The notes beneath the pieces were generated by a model that saw only the letters and a program-made list of their open reading frames with translations, was not told where the DNA came from and made no database searches. A DNA stretch of 38,371 nucleotides from a virus. Location: IMG/VR virus record IMGVR_UViG_3300034118_001069, positions 1 to 38,371 of that record; one strand, written 5' to 3'. The position numbers were made by a program, and so were the translations under genes. Shown one piece after another: positions 1 through 6,054 of this stretch (its first letter is position 1; every line of letters starts with the position of its first letter).

Positions 1-50
1 AACACAGAATCTTCCAAAAGTCAATCTGCAGAGCCAAAAAACAAGGCGAA

Positions 51-512
51 ATGAGCACGATTAACGATTTGCGGGCGGCGCTGAGCGCGGCGGTGCCAGA
101 GCAATGGAAAGGCGATCCGCGCACCATCAGCCTGGCCTACATCGACAGCGCAAAGCGCGCGCAGCAGGAAGGGCGAAAAGTGCGGCAGGCGGCAAGCGCC
201 GTGCGCATCGTTCGCGAAAGCCTGCACGCCGAAATGCGACGCATTAACCGGGCGTGCATCGACGAGCAGGCCGCAATTGGCTCATCTATTCCTTGGCAGG
301 AATTCGACGACGGCATGCACGCTTACTTGAAACACGGAGATGAAAGCATTCTGCGCCGGCAGGAGGAGCAGTCTCGCCAGCGAGACAAGGCGCGCCGGCA
401 ATGCGACGCCGCGATTGAGCCATGCAACGCGCTGCTTGCCGACATCCAGCGCGAGCTGCATCGGCTGCGCGACATCGGGATCCTCATCAAAGAAATCGAG
501 ATTTCGGCCTGA
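51..512 (+). CDS. Hypothetical protein of the repressor operon
   Basis: This 153-residue protein belongs to no family I recognise. It is highly charged and mostly helical, with an Arg/Gln/Glu-rich stretch in the second half (about residues 98-150) that could form a coiled coil. There is no signal peptide or membrane segment. The start is the ATG at 51 with a weak AAGG site (44-46 region) just upstream. If the window is circular, the repressor gene entering from the right end stops at base 64, so the two genes overlap by 14 bases and would be translationally coupled. A strong terminator follows directly. It would then be the last gene of the repressor transcript and made in the lysogen. A role in immunity or superinfection exclusion is inference only. 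Confidence 0.75.
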   Translation: MSTINDLRAALSAAVPEQWKGDPRTISLAYIDSAKRAQQEGRKVRQAASAVRIVRESLHAEMRRINRACIDEQAAIGSSIPWQEFDDGMHAYLKHGDESILRRQEEQSRQRDKARRQCDAAIEPCNALLADIQRELHRLRDIGILIKEIEISA

Positions 513-514
513 TG

Positions 515-551
515 ATCCCCGGGAGGGTGTTCCTTCCGGGGATTTTATTTT
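515..551 (+). terminator. Intrinsic terminator after the repressor operon
   Basis: A 12-base-pair stem (515-526 pairs with 532-543, one G-U pair) closes a 5-base loop and is followed by TTTATTTT. It starts three bases after the stop codon of the 51-512 gene and ends just before the -35 box of PR, so it separates the lysogeny transcript from the early rightward transcript. Confidence 0.9.
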
Positions 552-554
552 GCG

Positions 555-595
555 TTGACGCGTTTCCTAAAGGACACTATAATTCCTAAAAGATG
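555..595 (+). promoter_or_regulatory. Early rightward promoter PR with two operator-like sites
   Basis: The -35 box TTGACG (555-560) and the -10 box TATAAT (578-583) are 17 bases apart, a near-consensus sigma70 promoter. The spacer holds GTTTCCTAAAGGACA (562-576), whose reverse complement matches the PL operators except in the two central bases. A second, weaker site TTCCTAAAAGA (583-593) lies 19 bases downstream and touches the start codon of the next gene. The expected start point (about 590) is only a few bases before the ATG at 593, so the transcript should be leaderless or nearly so. Confidence 0.88.
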
Positions 596-919
596 CACTA
601 TCTGGAACGTCTGCGAGAAAAACGGAAGGCCGCCAAGGCGACGCAGCATGAGCTTGCGATTGCAGTAGGCGTGCAGAAAGGCCACATTTGCAAGGTCGAA
701 AATGGCGCACGAAAAGCAAGTGCTGGGCTGATCGTTCGTCTCGCGCTGTATTTCGGCGACGATCCGATCGAGGCACTGAAACAGTCAGTCGTGCTTGAAG
801 GGGGGCGGAGAGGGCACACAGCCAAGCGGCACCTCCCCGCTGAGACCAGAACGCACGCGAATGCGTCTGACGGCGGGAAGTATACGCCGCACTCGCAAGG
901 AGAGCAAGATGGTAGATAA
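593..919 (+). CDS. Cro-like XRE-family HTH regulator
   Basis: A 108-residue DNA-binding protein with an XRE-type helix-turn-helix in residues 4-60: a helix with LREKRKAAKATQHELA, the recognition-helix region VGVQKGHICKVENG, and a following hydrophobic helix. The last 40 residues are polar and of low complexity. It is the first gene under PR, the position of Cro in lambdoid phages, so I infer that it binds the operators at PR and PL and turns early transcription down during lytic growth. The message is probably leaderless: the -10 box ends only nine bases before the ATG and no SD site fits. Its 3' end overlaps the replication initiator gene by 11 bases. Confidence 0.8.
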   Translation: MHYLERLREKRKAAKATQHELAIAVGVQKGHICKVENGARKASAGLIVRLALYFGDDPIEALKQSVVLEGGRRGHTAKRHLPAETRTHANASDGGKYTPHSQGEQDGR

Positions 920-1856
920 GCCGCAGCTGAAACGGTCGTATGCATTCACGATCCTGCCCAGCGAATTCATCCGGGACGCCCGGCTTACGCACGAAGCGTT
1001 CCGCGTTTACGCGGTGCTGTGCATGCACGCGCCCGGCGGGGCGAACGAAAACACGACGGTGTTCCCCGACTACGAGCGCATAAAGGAGCTGACTGGGATT
1101 CGCCACAACCACACGATCGCCACGCGCATGCGCGAGCTTGAGGACGCCGGATGGCTTGAGCGCCGCAAGCGCTTTGGCGCATCGACGATCTACACGCTGA
1201 CCATTCCGTCACCGCGTGAACCACAGTCCGTCACGCCGCGCACTAATGCGCACGAAGACGCAGTGGCCAGTCCGTCACGCGACGCACTAATGCACCGCGT
1301 GAACCACAGTCCGTCACCGCGTGAACCACAGTCCGTCACGCCATCGCAGACTAACAAGAACAAACTAACAAGAACCAAGAAACAAGAGTCTGGCGCGCCT
1401 GCGCGCGCCGCCCCCGCTCCTCCCGATCAGACGCTCGACGAATCCGGATCAGCCGAGCCGCAGCGACGCACGCTTTATGGAGACGCCTTCGTGGCCGTCG
1501 CTCGCGCATGCGCTATGGACGAGCGCGTGCCGATGCTGGCAAAGCGCATCTCCGTCGCCGCCAAATACCTGGCGCAGCGCGAGGTCGACCCGGAGTGCAT
1601 CGCCGAGTTTGGGACTTGGTGGCACGCGAACGACTGGCGGGGCAAACGCGGCGACATGCCGACGCCCGAGCGCGTGACCGAACTGTGGCTGCAGTTCGAG
1701 CGGCGCGGACAGGTTGCCGCTGTGGCGCAGCCGGCTGCGCCCGTGAGCAAATACTCGAGCACACAGCGCCGGCCGCAGGCGATGTTTACGCCCGAGCAGC
1801 GGCGCGCCATCGAGGAGCAGGCGCGCCGCGAGCTCGAGGAAGAGGGGGTGCTGTAA
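909..1856 (+). CDS. Phage replication initiator, lambda-O-like
   Basis: A 315-residue protein arranged like lambda O. Residues 1-97 form a winged-helix domain (FIRDARLTHEAFRVYAVL, then a wing ending GASTIYTLTIPS) typical of phage O-like and DnaD-like initiators. A disordered Ser/Pro/Thr linker (about 98-165) contains the peptide PREPQSVTP twice because the DNA beneath it carries iterons. A helical C-terminal part (about 180-315) probably contacts the replication machinery. The start at 909 has the SD site AAGGAGA at 898-904 and overlaps the previous gene; the frame is open further upstream but lacks support. The protein is expected to bind the repeats inside its own gene and open the origin. 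No helicase or loader gene was recognised, so the host helicase is presumably used. Confidence 0.8.
   Translation: MVDKPQLKRSYAFTILPSEFIRDARLTHEAFRVYAVLCMHAPGGANENTTVFPDYERIKELTGIRHNHTIATRMRELEDAGWLERRKRFGASTIYTLTIPSPREPQSVTPRTNAHEDAVASPSRDALMHRVNHSPSPREPQSVTPSQTNKNKLTRTKKQESGAPARAAPAPPDQTLDESGSAEPQRRTLYGDAFVAVARACAMDERVPMLAKRISVAAKYLAQREVDPECIAEFGTWWHANDWRGKRGDMPTPERVTELWLQFERRGQVAAVAQPAAPVSKYSSTQRRPQAMFTPEQRRAIEEQARRELEEEGVL
1211..1388 (+). repeat. Iteron array and A-rich tract: probable replication origin
   Basis: Three identical 22-base repeats lie at 1211-1232, 1294-1315 and 1316-1337, the last two in direct tandem; the core is GTGAACCACAGTCCGTC. Partial copies of CAGTCCGTCACGC sit at 1268-1280 and at the array edges. 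GCACTAATGC occurs at 1240-1249 and 1284-1293. A strand-biased A-rich tract with the direct repeat ACTAACAAGAAC (1350-1361, 1364-1375) follows at 1348-1388. Iterons next to an easily melted tract inside the linker region of the initiator gene is the layout of lambda ori. Confidence 0.78.
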
Positions 1857-2851
1857 TGCCCGCGCGAATCACGCCGGCAGACATCGAGGAGATGCGCCGG
1901 GTAGCGGACGAGTGCGACTACGCGAGGGAGGCGATTGCGCGCCGCATGTACGCGAGCGTCGGAACGGTCACCAATTGGGGCGTGCGCGGATATTTGACGC
2001 GCAACGGCGACACGCTGCGACAGGCCGCGGCCAAGCGCTACGTCGAGCGCGTAACGGCGCTTGCCGTGCAGCACCACGGCGACATCCGCGCGATCGCGGC
2101 GGAGCTGGGCGGCTCGCATGAGCAGGCGCGGCAAATGCTGAATCGGCGCGGGCTGACCAAGGCCGACCGCGATGCGCTGGCGCGTCCGCGCCGATGCATT
2201 GAATGCGGCGCAGAATTTCAGAGCGCAAACATGCGCAAACTGCTGTGCTCGGTCGACTGCAAGCACGCTCGCCACGCGCGGAAAACTGCGCACAAAACTG
2301 CCATCCGCGCGGGACGCGATCCGTATGAGCCGCGCGGGCGCGACCTGCTCGAGAGGCGCTACCGCGACGCGCTGTGGCGCACATTCGGCCACGTTGCACG
2401 CACCGCGCAGATCCTCGGATGCAGCGCCTCGAACGCGTGGGCCTCGATCAATCGCTGGGGGCTGCGTGGGTATCTGGAGCGCTGCAGGGCGTCCCAATTC
2501 AGCGAGGAGAGGCTCACTGAAATCATTCATGACGCTGGCTGGGACGTGCGCAAAGCCTGTAGGGCGCACAGCAAATCGACCGGCTGGTTCCGGAAGGCGG
2601 CGACACGCGCGGGCGCGCTGCACCTGGTCACGCACGCGCCGTGTCTGCGGTGCGGGCGAATGTGCCCGCGCGTGCAGCTCAAAGGCAAGCGCACGTTCTG
2701 CAGTGTGGCGTGCCGCAATCGCACCGCTGCGGAATACTCTCGCCAAAGATACGCGGCACGACAAGCCGCAACTGGGAAGACCGTACGGAGGCAAAAAACA
2801 TGTATCAGCTCATCACCATCGTCGGCCGCCTCGGCCGCGACCCCGAAATGA
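1856..2851 (+). CDS. Repeated HTH / zinc-ribbon protein
   Basis: A 331-residue protein of a type I cannot name. It has four helix-turn-helix-like segments (about residues 9-48, 66-101, 168-208 and 219-254). Two of them share the ending WG[VL]RGYL. Two four-cysteine clusters lie between and after them: C114/C117/C131/C135 and C263/C266/C282/C286, both of the form CxxCG ... CSxxC[KR], likely zinc ribbons. The start at 1856 overlaps the initiator stop codon (TAATG). The 3' end overlaps SSB by 52 bases. It lies among replication genes and is probably a DNA-binding protein acting on replication or early transcription. A shorter relative with one HTH and one ribbon is on the other strand at 32734-33009. 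Confidence 0.72.
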   Translation: MPARITPADIEEMRRVADECDYAREAIARRMYASVGTVTNWGVRGYLTRNGDTLRQAAAKRYVERVTALAVQHHGDIRAIAAELGGSHEQARQMLNRRGLTKADRDALARPRRCIECGAEFQSANMRKLLCSVDCKHARHARKTAHKTAIRAGRDPYEPRGRDLLERRYRDALWRTFGHVARTAQILGCSASNAWASINRWGLRGYLERCRASQFSEERLTEIIHDAGWDVRKACRAHSKSTGWFRKAATRAGALHLVTHAPCLRCGRMCPRVQLKGKRTFCSVACRNRTAAEYSRQRYAARQAATGKTVRRQKTCISSSPSSAASAATPK

Positions 2852-3222
2852 AGCTGCTGGCGTCGGGCCAGCAGGTGACGTCGTTCTCGGTCGCGACCGA
2901 CCGTTCGACCGGGCAGGCCGGCGCGCGCACCAAAGAGACGACGTGGTTTCGCGTGTCGGTGTTCGGCAAGCAAGCCGAAGTCGCCAACCAGTACTTGAGC
3001 AAAGGCCGCATGGTCGTCATCGAGGGCCGGCTCGGCGTCGATCCGGCAACCGGCGGCCCGCGCGTGTACGTCGGCAGGGACGGATCGGCCAAAGCAGCGT
3101 ACGAGATCATCGCCAACGACGTGCGATTCCTGCCGACCGGCAATGACGACGCGGCCGGCGCAGCGGAGCGACCGCTTGCCGGAGCGCCGGCCTTGAGGAG
3201 CAATGACGACCTCCCGTTTTGA
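2800..3222 (+). CDS. ssb: Single-stranded DNA-binding protein
   Basis: A 140-residue SSB. The OB-fold runs from about residue 1 to 108 with the usual landmarks: ITIVGRLGRDPEMK near the start, VTSFSVATDR, the TTWFRVSVFGKQAE block, LSKGRMVVIEGRL, and a final strand ending NDVRFLP. A flexible linker follows and the protein ends in the acidic tip DDLPF, which in SSBs recruits partner proteins. The start at 2800 has the SD site GGAGG (2787-2791) eight bases upstream; the frame is open upstream but that part is shadowed by the previous gene. It coats single-stranded DNA during phage replication and probably works with the RecT-like annealase encoded leftward. Confidence 0.96.
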   Translation: MYQLITIVGRLGRDPEMKLLASGQQVTSFSVATDRSTGQAGARTKETTWFRVSVFGKQAEVANQYLSKGRMVVIEGRLGVDPATGGPRVYVGRDGSAKAAYEIIANDVRFLPTGNDDAAGAAERPLAGAPALRSNDDLPF

Positions 3223-3553
3223 CGCCGTGCTCAGCGCATGGCACCGCTTGTCGTTGCGCTGGGATTTCGCTTGCGAAATCACGGGGACCGGCTGGTCGCT
3301 GCATCGCAACACGATCGCCGGGCTGCAATGGGATGTGCGCGCCGATGGAGACGTCCCGCTGTGGGCCCGCGCTGCGGCCGCCGAGGTGCTGCGCCGCGCT
3401 GCCGCGGCGACCGTCGACATGCAGCGCCCGTGCACGACGGCAAGTGCGCTCGAGATCGAGCGCAGGCTTGCCGCGATCATGGCCGACTATCAGCTCATGA
3501 CATGGTCGGCGATCGTCCGCGCCCCGCTGCACATCCAGCCGGAGGCCGCGTGA
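3203..3553 (+). CDS. Hypothetical early protein
   Basis: A 116-residue protein with no recognised family. It has many Trp and Ala residues (SAWHRLSLRWDF, LWARAAAAEVLRR, MTWSAIV) and looks like a small globular helical protein with a short beta part near the N-terminus. The ATG at 3203 lies inside the end of ssb and the stop overlaps the GTG of the nuclease gene (GTGA), so the three are probably translated as a coupled unit. Position between SSB and a PD-(D/E)XK nuclease suggests a replication or recombination accessory, but nothing in the sequence proves it. Confidence 0.72.
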   Translation: MTTSRFDAVLSAWHRLSLRWDFACEITGTGWSLHRNTIAGLQWDVRADGDVPLWARAAAAEVLRRAAAATVDMQRPCTTASALEIERRLAAIMADYQLMTWSAIVRAPLHIQPEAA

Positions 3554-3888
3554 CGGCATCTGAGCGCACCATCCAGCAGGCGATCGTCGCGCGCCTGCGG
3601 TGGCACGGCTGGATGGTGCGTGAGCTGTCGCAGCCGCGCGCGGTCAGCGGGGAGCTGGTCGGCGTGCCTGACGTAATCGCATTCAAGGCCGGGCACACGC
3701 TGCTCGTCGAAGTGAAAAGGCCCGGCGGGGAAGTCCGGGCCTCGCAGCGCCAGTTTGGGCTCGAGATCGAGCCGCACAGCGCGCCGACGCTGGCGCACTG
3801 GATCACAAACGACGTCGATGATTTTGCGCGCAAACTCAATTGCCTTGAGCTTCTGAGCGACATCGTCACCGTGCGGGAGGAGCAATGA
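3550..3888 (+). CDS. VRR-NUC domain nuclease
   Basis: A 112-residue single-domain nuclease of the VRR-NUC branch of the PD-(D/E)XK superfamily. The catalytic pieces are in order: an N-terminal helix (SERTIQQAIVARLRWHGW), GVPD (residues 38-41, Asp41), LLVEVK (Glu54, Lys56), and the following RASQRQF helix with Gln66. Such stand-alone phage enzymes are thought to act as structure-specific nucleases on recombination or replication intermediates and often lie near replication or packaging genes. The start is GTG 3550, overlapping the previous stop codon. The last 23 bases overlap the convergent minus-strand gene at 3866-4114. Confidence 0.88.
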   Translation: MTASERTIQQAIVARLRWHGWMVRELSQPRAVSGELVGVPDVIAFKAGHTLLVEVKRPGGEVRASQRQFGLEIEPHSAPTLAHWITNDVDDFARKLNCLELLSDIVTVREEQ

Positions 3889-4114
3889 CGCCTCGACCGC
3901 GCGGCTTGCGCTTGGGGCGCTCGGCTCGGCTCAGCACGCCGAGCGCGATCGTGCGGCCGTCCGCCAGGACAATGCGGGCAACCGGCCCGCGCTCGATCGC
4001 GACGACAGCGCCTGCCTGCTGCACGCCGCCGATGGTCACGACGATCTCGTCGCCCGCCCATGCCATCCAGCGCACGGGCGGAACGCCGAGCGGGTTTCCT
4101 CGCTCACGCGCCAA
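3866..4114 (-). CDS. Small beta-rich hypothetical protein
   Basis: An 82-residue protein starting at a TTG (4114) that overlaps the end of the upstream minus-strand gene, with GGGAG a few bases before it. The middle (GDEIVVTIGGVQQAGAVVAIERG, split here only by mention, then PVARIVLADGRTIAL) alternates hydrophobic and polar residues and reads like an SH3-like small barrel. The C-terminus is basic (RAERPKRKPRGRG). It converges on and overlaps the end of the VRR-NUC gene. The protein-like pattern and the coupling to the 160-residue gene support it, but the rare start codon and small size keep confidence moderate. Function unknown. Confidence 0.55.
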   Translation of the reverse strand: MARERGNPLGVPPVRWMAWAGDEIVVTIGGVQQAGAVVAIERGPVARIVLADGRTIALGVLSRAERPKRKPRGRGVIAPPAR

Positions 4115-4586
4115 GGATTTGCTCCCGGTAGCGCAGCAAGGCCGCCCAATCCGATTTGCTGAATTTCATCGCGGGCAGCTCGCGGTGCACGGCCGCGCGA
4201 AAGTGCGCCTCGTCTTTGCGCACGTCCGCGCACTTGCTCGCGACGCTCTGCAGCAGCTGCGTGTGCGCGTCTGCGCGCGCCAGCTCGCCAGCGCTGAGGC
4301 CGGGCTGCGGCGCGGCGGGCGGCGGCGCGAACGGCTCTCCCTCGATCTGCTCGATGGCCCAGCGCCACGTGCCGCTGTCTGCGATGTCGAAATCGCCGTA
4401 CTCGTTTTTGTCGTCGAGCGCCTCGCTCAAATACCGCCACGCCCACTGCTCGTCGATGATTTGCTGCTCGGTCGAGCTCAAGGTGAACGCTGCGTCGCCG
4501 CTCCAGTTGCGGCCGTCCCACGTGGCGACGACGACGTCTTTGGGGCTGGTGCTGCCGATGAGCGTGGCTTTGATCGTGATTTTCAT
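4104..4586 (-). CDS. Hypothetical protein, first gene of the minus-strand island
   Basis: A 160-residue protein with no family I recognise. The N-terminal 45 residues look like beta strands (MKITIKATLIGSTSPKDVVV, then ATWDGRNWSGDAAFTL). The middle is acidic and Trp-containing (EQWAWRYLSEAL, GTWRWAIEQIE). A Pro/Ala linker near residue 85-95 leads to a helical C-terminal part with His, Lys and Trp (MKFSKSDWAALLRYREQIL). The SD site AGGAGA lies just before the ATG at 4586. It is transcribed against all neighbouring genes from its own promoter at 4650-4683, over which a 26-base palindrome lies. It may be a lysogeny-expressed accessory gene, which is inference. Confidence 0.78.
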   Translation of the reverse strand: MKITIKATLIGSTSPKDVVVATWDGRNWSGDAAFTLSSTEQQIIDEQWAWRYLSEALDDKNEYGDFDIADSGTWRWAIEQIEGEPFAPPPAAPQPGLSAGELARADAHTQLLQSVASKCADVRKDEAHFRAAVHRELPAMKFSKSDWAALLRYREQILGA

Positions 4587-4649
4587 GATTCTGGTCTCCT
4601 GTCTGCTGAATGCCAGCTTGCCGCTTGGCCGGTCGTGCTGGGTCTGATA

Positions 4650-4683
4650 GGTATTATTTTAGCTAAAACAATACCCATGTCAA
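4650..4683 (-). promoter_or_regulatory. Minus-strand promoter covered by a 26-base palindrome
   Basis: On the minus strand, TTGACA (4678-4683) and TAAAAT (4656-4661) are 16 bases apart and read into the 4586-3866 gene pair. Bases 4650-4675 form an almost perfect palindrome (one mismatched pair, centre AGCT) that includes the -10 box and most of the spacer. A dimeric repressor bound there would block RNA polymerase. The sequence differs from the PL/PR operators, so a different regulator is implied. Confidence 0.78.
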
Positions 4684-4706
4684 GCCCCAAAACGCCAAAA
4701 AAGGAA

Positions 4707-4727
4707 GGTTTACGAATGTTCGTAACC
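4707..4727. promoter_or_regulatory. Inverted repeat TTACGAA-TG-TTCGTAA
   Basis: Two 7-base arms (4710-4716 and 4719-4725) with a 2-base centre, extended by GG/CC at the ends with one bulged T. It lies between the divergent minus-strand promoter (4678-4683) and the GTG start of the metallophosphoesterase at 4739. It could be a protein-binding site or a short hairpin in the plus-strand message. Confidence 0.5.
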
Positions 4728-4738
4728 TGGAGCCCCGC

Positions 4739-5686
4739 GTGACACGCTACGCGCGCTCACCAATCGTCGTGGTGCCCATTGGCGACCTGCACGTCGGCAG
4801 CAGCGTCGCGCTGTGCCCGGCGCACGGCGTGCAGCTCGAGGACGGCGGGCGCTACATGCCGAACGACGCGCAGCTGTGGCTGCACGCGCGTTGGCTCGAC
4901 CTGGTGGCGCGTGTGCGCGAGCTTCGGCGCCGGCGCTACCACGTCGTCGTCGTGAGCCTAGGGGAATTCGTGGACGGCCGGCATCATGAGAGCACGCAGC
5001 TGCTGTCGCAGGCCCCGGAGATCCAGGCGTCGGCGGCCATCGACGTCATGCAGCCGATGATGACGCTCGCCCATGAGTTGTACGTGCTGCGCGGCACCGA
5101 GGCTCATTCCGGAAAAGGTGCCGCAACGGACTACGCGATCGGCCGCGAGCTCGGCGCGCGCCGCGATCCGTCGACGGGCATGCACGCGTTCTATCGGTTG
5201 CTGCTGACCGTCGCAGGCGTCCATTTCGACGTCGCGCACCATGTCGGCGGAGGCGGCGACGACCCGCGCCTGTACGGCGGCGCGATCCGGCGCGAGACGG
5301 CCGCGATGCTCATGGAGCGGCCGGACACGCACGTCGTTCTGCGCGGGCACGTGCATCGCGTGGCCGACACCGGCGATGCCTACCCGACGTGCTGGGGTGC
5401 GGTTGTGCCCGCATGGCAACTCAAGACGGCGTTTACGCACCGCGTCACGCGGCGCGATGCATTCCAGGTCGGCACCTGGCTGATCGAGATTCACAGGGAG
5501 GGGACGTGGGAAAAACAAAAATTGATGTGGTCGGTCCCGGAACAGACGCGAGTCGTGTCGAGCGTTTCGATCTTGCGCGCCTCCTCGAAATCGCGCATCG
5601 ATATTCCGACGATCGTCCCGCCGCCGGAGAATTTGCCACGTCGTGGTTCGCGCACAAAAAAGGCTGGACCTACGAACGTGCGCTGA
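4739..5686 (+). CDS. Calcineurin-like metallophosphoesterase
   Basis: A 315-residue protein with the ordered metal-binding motifs of the calcineurin-like phosphoesterase fold: GDLHVG (15-20), LGEFVDG (74-80, where Glu replaces the usual Asp of GDxxD), RGTEAH (118-123, in the place of GNH[ED]), AHH (166-168) and GHVH (203-206). Two canonical residues are replaced, so metal use or activity may be altered. The enzyme domain ends near residue 255; the remaining 60 residues overlap the 5506-5769 gene in another frame and may be unstructured. The GTG start at 4739 has GGAG (4729-4732) upstream. Phage members are usually assigned to nucleic-acid repair or processing; the substrate here is unknown. 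Confidence 0.82.
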   Translation: MTRYARSPIVVVPIGDLHVGSSVALCPAHGVQLEDGGRYMPNDAQLWLHARWLDLVARVRELRRRRYHVVVVSLGEFVDGRHHESTQLLSQAPEIQASAAIDVMQPMMTLAHELYVLRGTEAHSGKGAATDYAIGRELGARRDPSTGMHAFYRLLLTVAGVHFDVAHHVGGGGDDPRLYGGAIRRETAAMLMERPDTHVVLRGHVHRVADTGDAYPTCWGAVVPAWQLKTAFTHRVTRRDAFQVGTWLIEIHREGTWEKQKLMWSVPEQTRVVSSVSILRASSKSRIDIPTIVPPPENLPRRGSRTKKAGPTNVR

Positions 5687-5769
5687 AAACGCTGCGGCTC
5701 ATGGAGGCCGACGGCCTCGTCGCAAGCCGCCCGGTCGGCAAGCGCACGGTCTGGCGGGTGCGCGAATGA
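5506..5769 (+). CDS. Small winged-helix protein upstream of the late promoter
   Basis: An 87-residue protein. Residues 20-87 look like a winged helix: LARLLEIAHRYSDD, FATSWFAHKKGWTYERALKT as the helix-turn-helix, then LRLMEADGLVASRPV and a wing GKRTVWRV. The GTG start at 5506 has a strong AGGGAGG site upstream. It overlaps the metallophosphoesterase gene by 181 bases in a different frame. It and the next small gene sit directly before the first copy of the late promoter-leader-terminator element and the lysis genes, the position held by the antiterminator Q in lambda. A role as late-gene regulator is inference from position and DNA-binding fold only. Confidence 0.7.
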   Translation: MGKTKIDVVGPGTDASRVERFDLARLLEIAHRYSDDRPAAGEFATSWFAHKKGWTYERALKTLRLMEADGLVASRPVGKRTVWRVRE

Positions 5770-5969
5770 CGCCACGCACCGAGCCGCTGCCGCTCGAGGC
5801 GCGCATCGTCGAGCTGCTGCGTGTGCAGTGGGCGCGTGCGCACGCCACGCAAGCGCTTGCCGGCGGGCAGGCCATGATCGAGGCACGCATCGTCGTGACG
5901 CCGCAGCACATCCGGGTGGAGGTGACGACGCGCGCGACACGGCAGGTCGACGTCGGCGAAGTTGGATAG
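5766..5969 (+). CDS. Small hypothetical protein
   Basis: A 67-residue protein that starts with ATG at 5766 overlapping the previous stop codon (ATGA). It has an N-terminal helix (LPLEARIVELLRVQWARAHA) and a beta-like C-terminal half (EARIVVTPQHIRVEVTT). No family recognised. Its stop codon is one base before the -10 box of the first late element, so it ends the middle operon. Like its neighbour, it is a positional candidate for controlling the late promoters. Confidence 0.65.
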   Translation: MTPRTEPLPLEARIVELLRVQWARAHATQALAGGQAMIEARIVVTPQHIRVEVTTRATRQVDVGEVG

Positions 5970-5970
5970 G

Positions 5971-6041
5971 TATAATTTCGCCCACAACCAAATACAAACC
6001 GCACTGGCGGCGCTCATCACGGGCGCCGCTTTTTTGTTTTC
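5971..6041 (+). promoter_or_regulatory. Late element, copy 1: promoter, leader and terminator
   Basis: The -10 box TATAAT (5971-5976) is followed by a leader containing CACAACCAAATAC and then a hairpin: GCGGCGCTC (6007-6015), loop ATCAC, GGGCGCCGC (6021-6029), T6GT4. The hairpin begins 30 bases after the -10 box, so a transcript from this promoter would meet a terminator after about 50 bases. The SD site TTGGAGG and the ATG of the holin gene come directly after. Copies occur at 10125-10193 and 16989-17057. Confidence 0.82.
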
Positions 6042-6054
6042 TTGGAGGTCTCAT

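Noticed and set aside
795-908. Upstream extension of the replication initiator to 795
   Set aside because: It lies inside the Cro-like gene and lacks an SD site, while 909 has AAGGAGA and a typical short overlap.
1475-2794. Minus-strand open frame of 439 codons in the replication region
   Set aside because: Antisense to the initiator and zinc-ribbon genes, Arg/Ala/His-rich, no start signal.
3885-4742. Plus-strand open frame of 285 codons over the minus-strand island
   Set aside because: The minus-strand genes have SD sites, a promoter and more natural composition; this frame runs through the promoter palindrome.
5506-5525. Possible -1 frameshift joining the metallophosphoesterase to the winged-helix frame
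   Set aside because: The A-rich GGGAAAAACAAAA stretch is not in X XXY YYZ phase for the enzyme frame, and the second gene has its own SD site and GTG.
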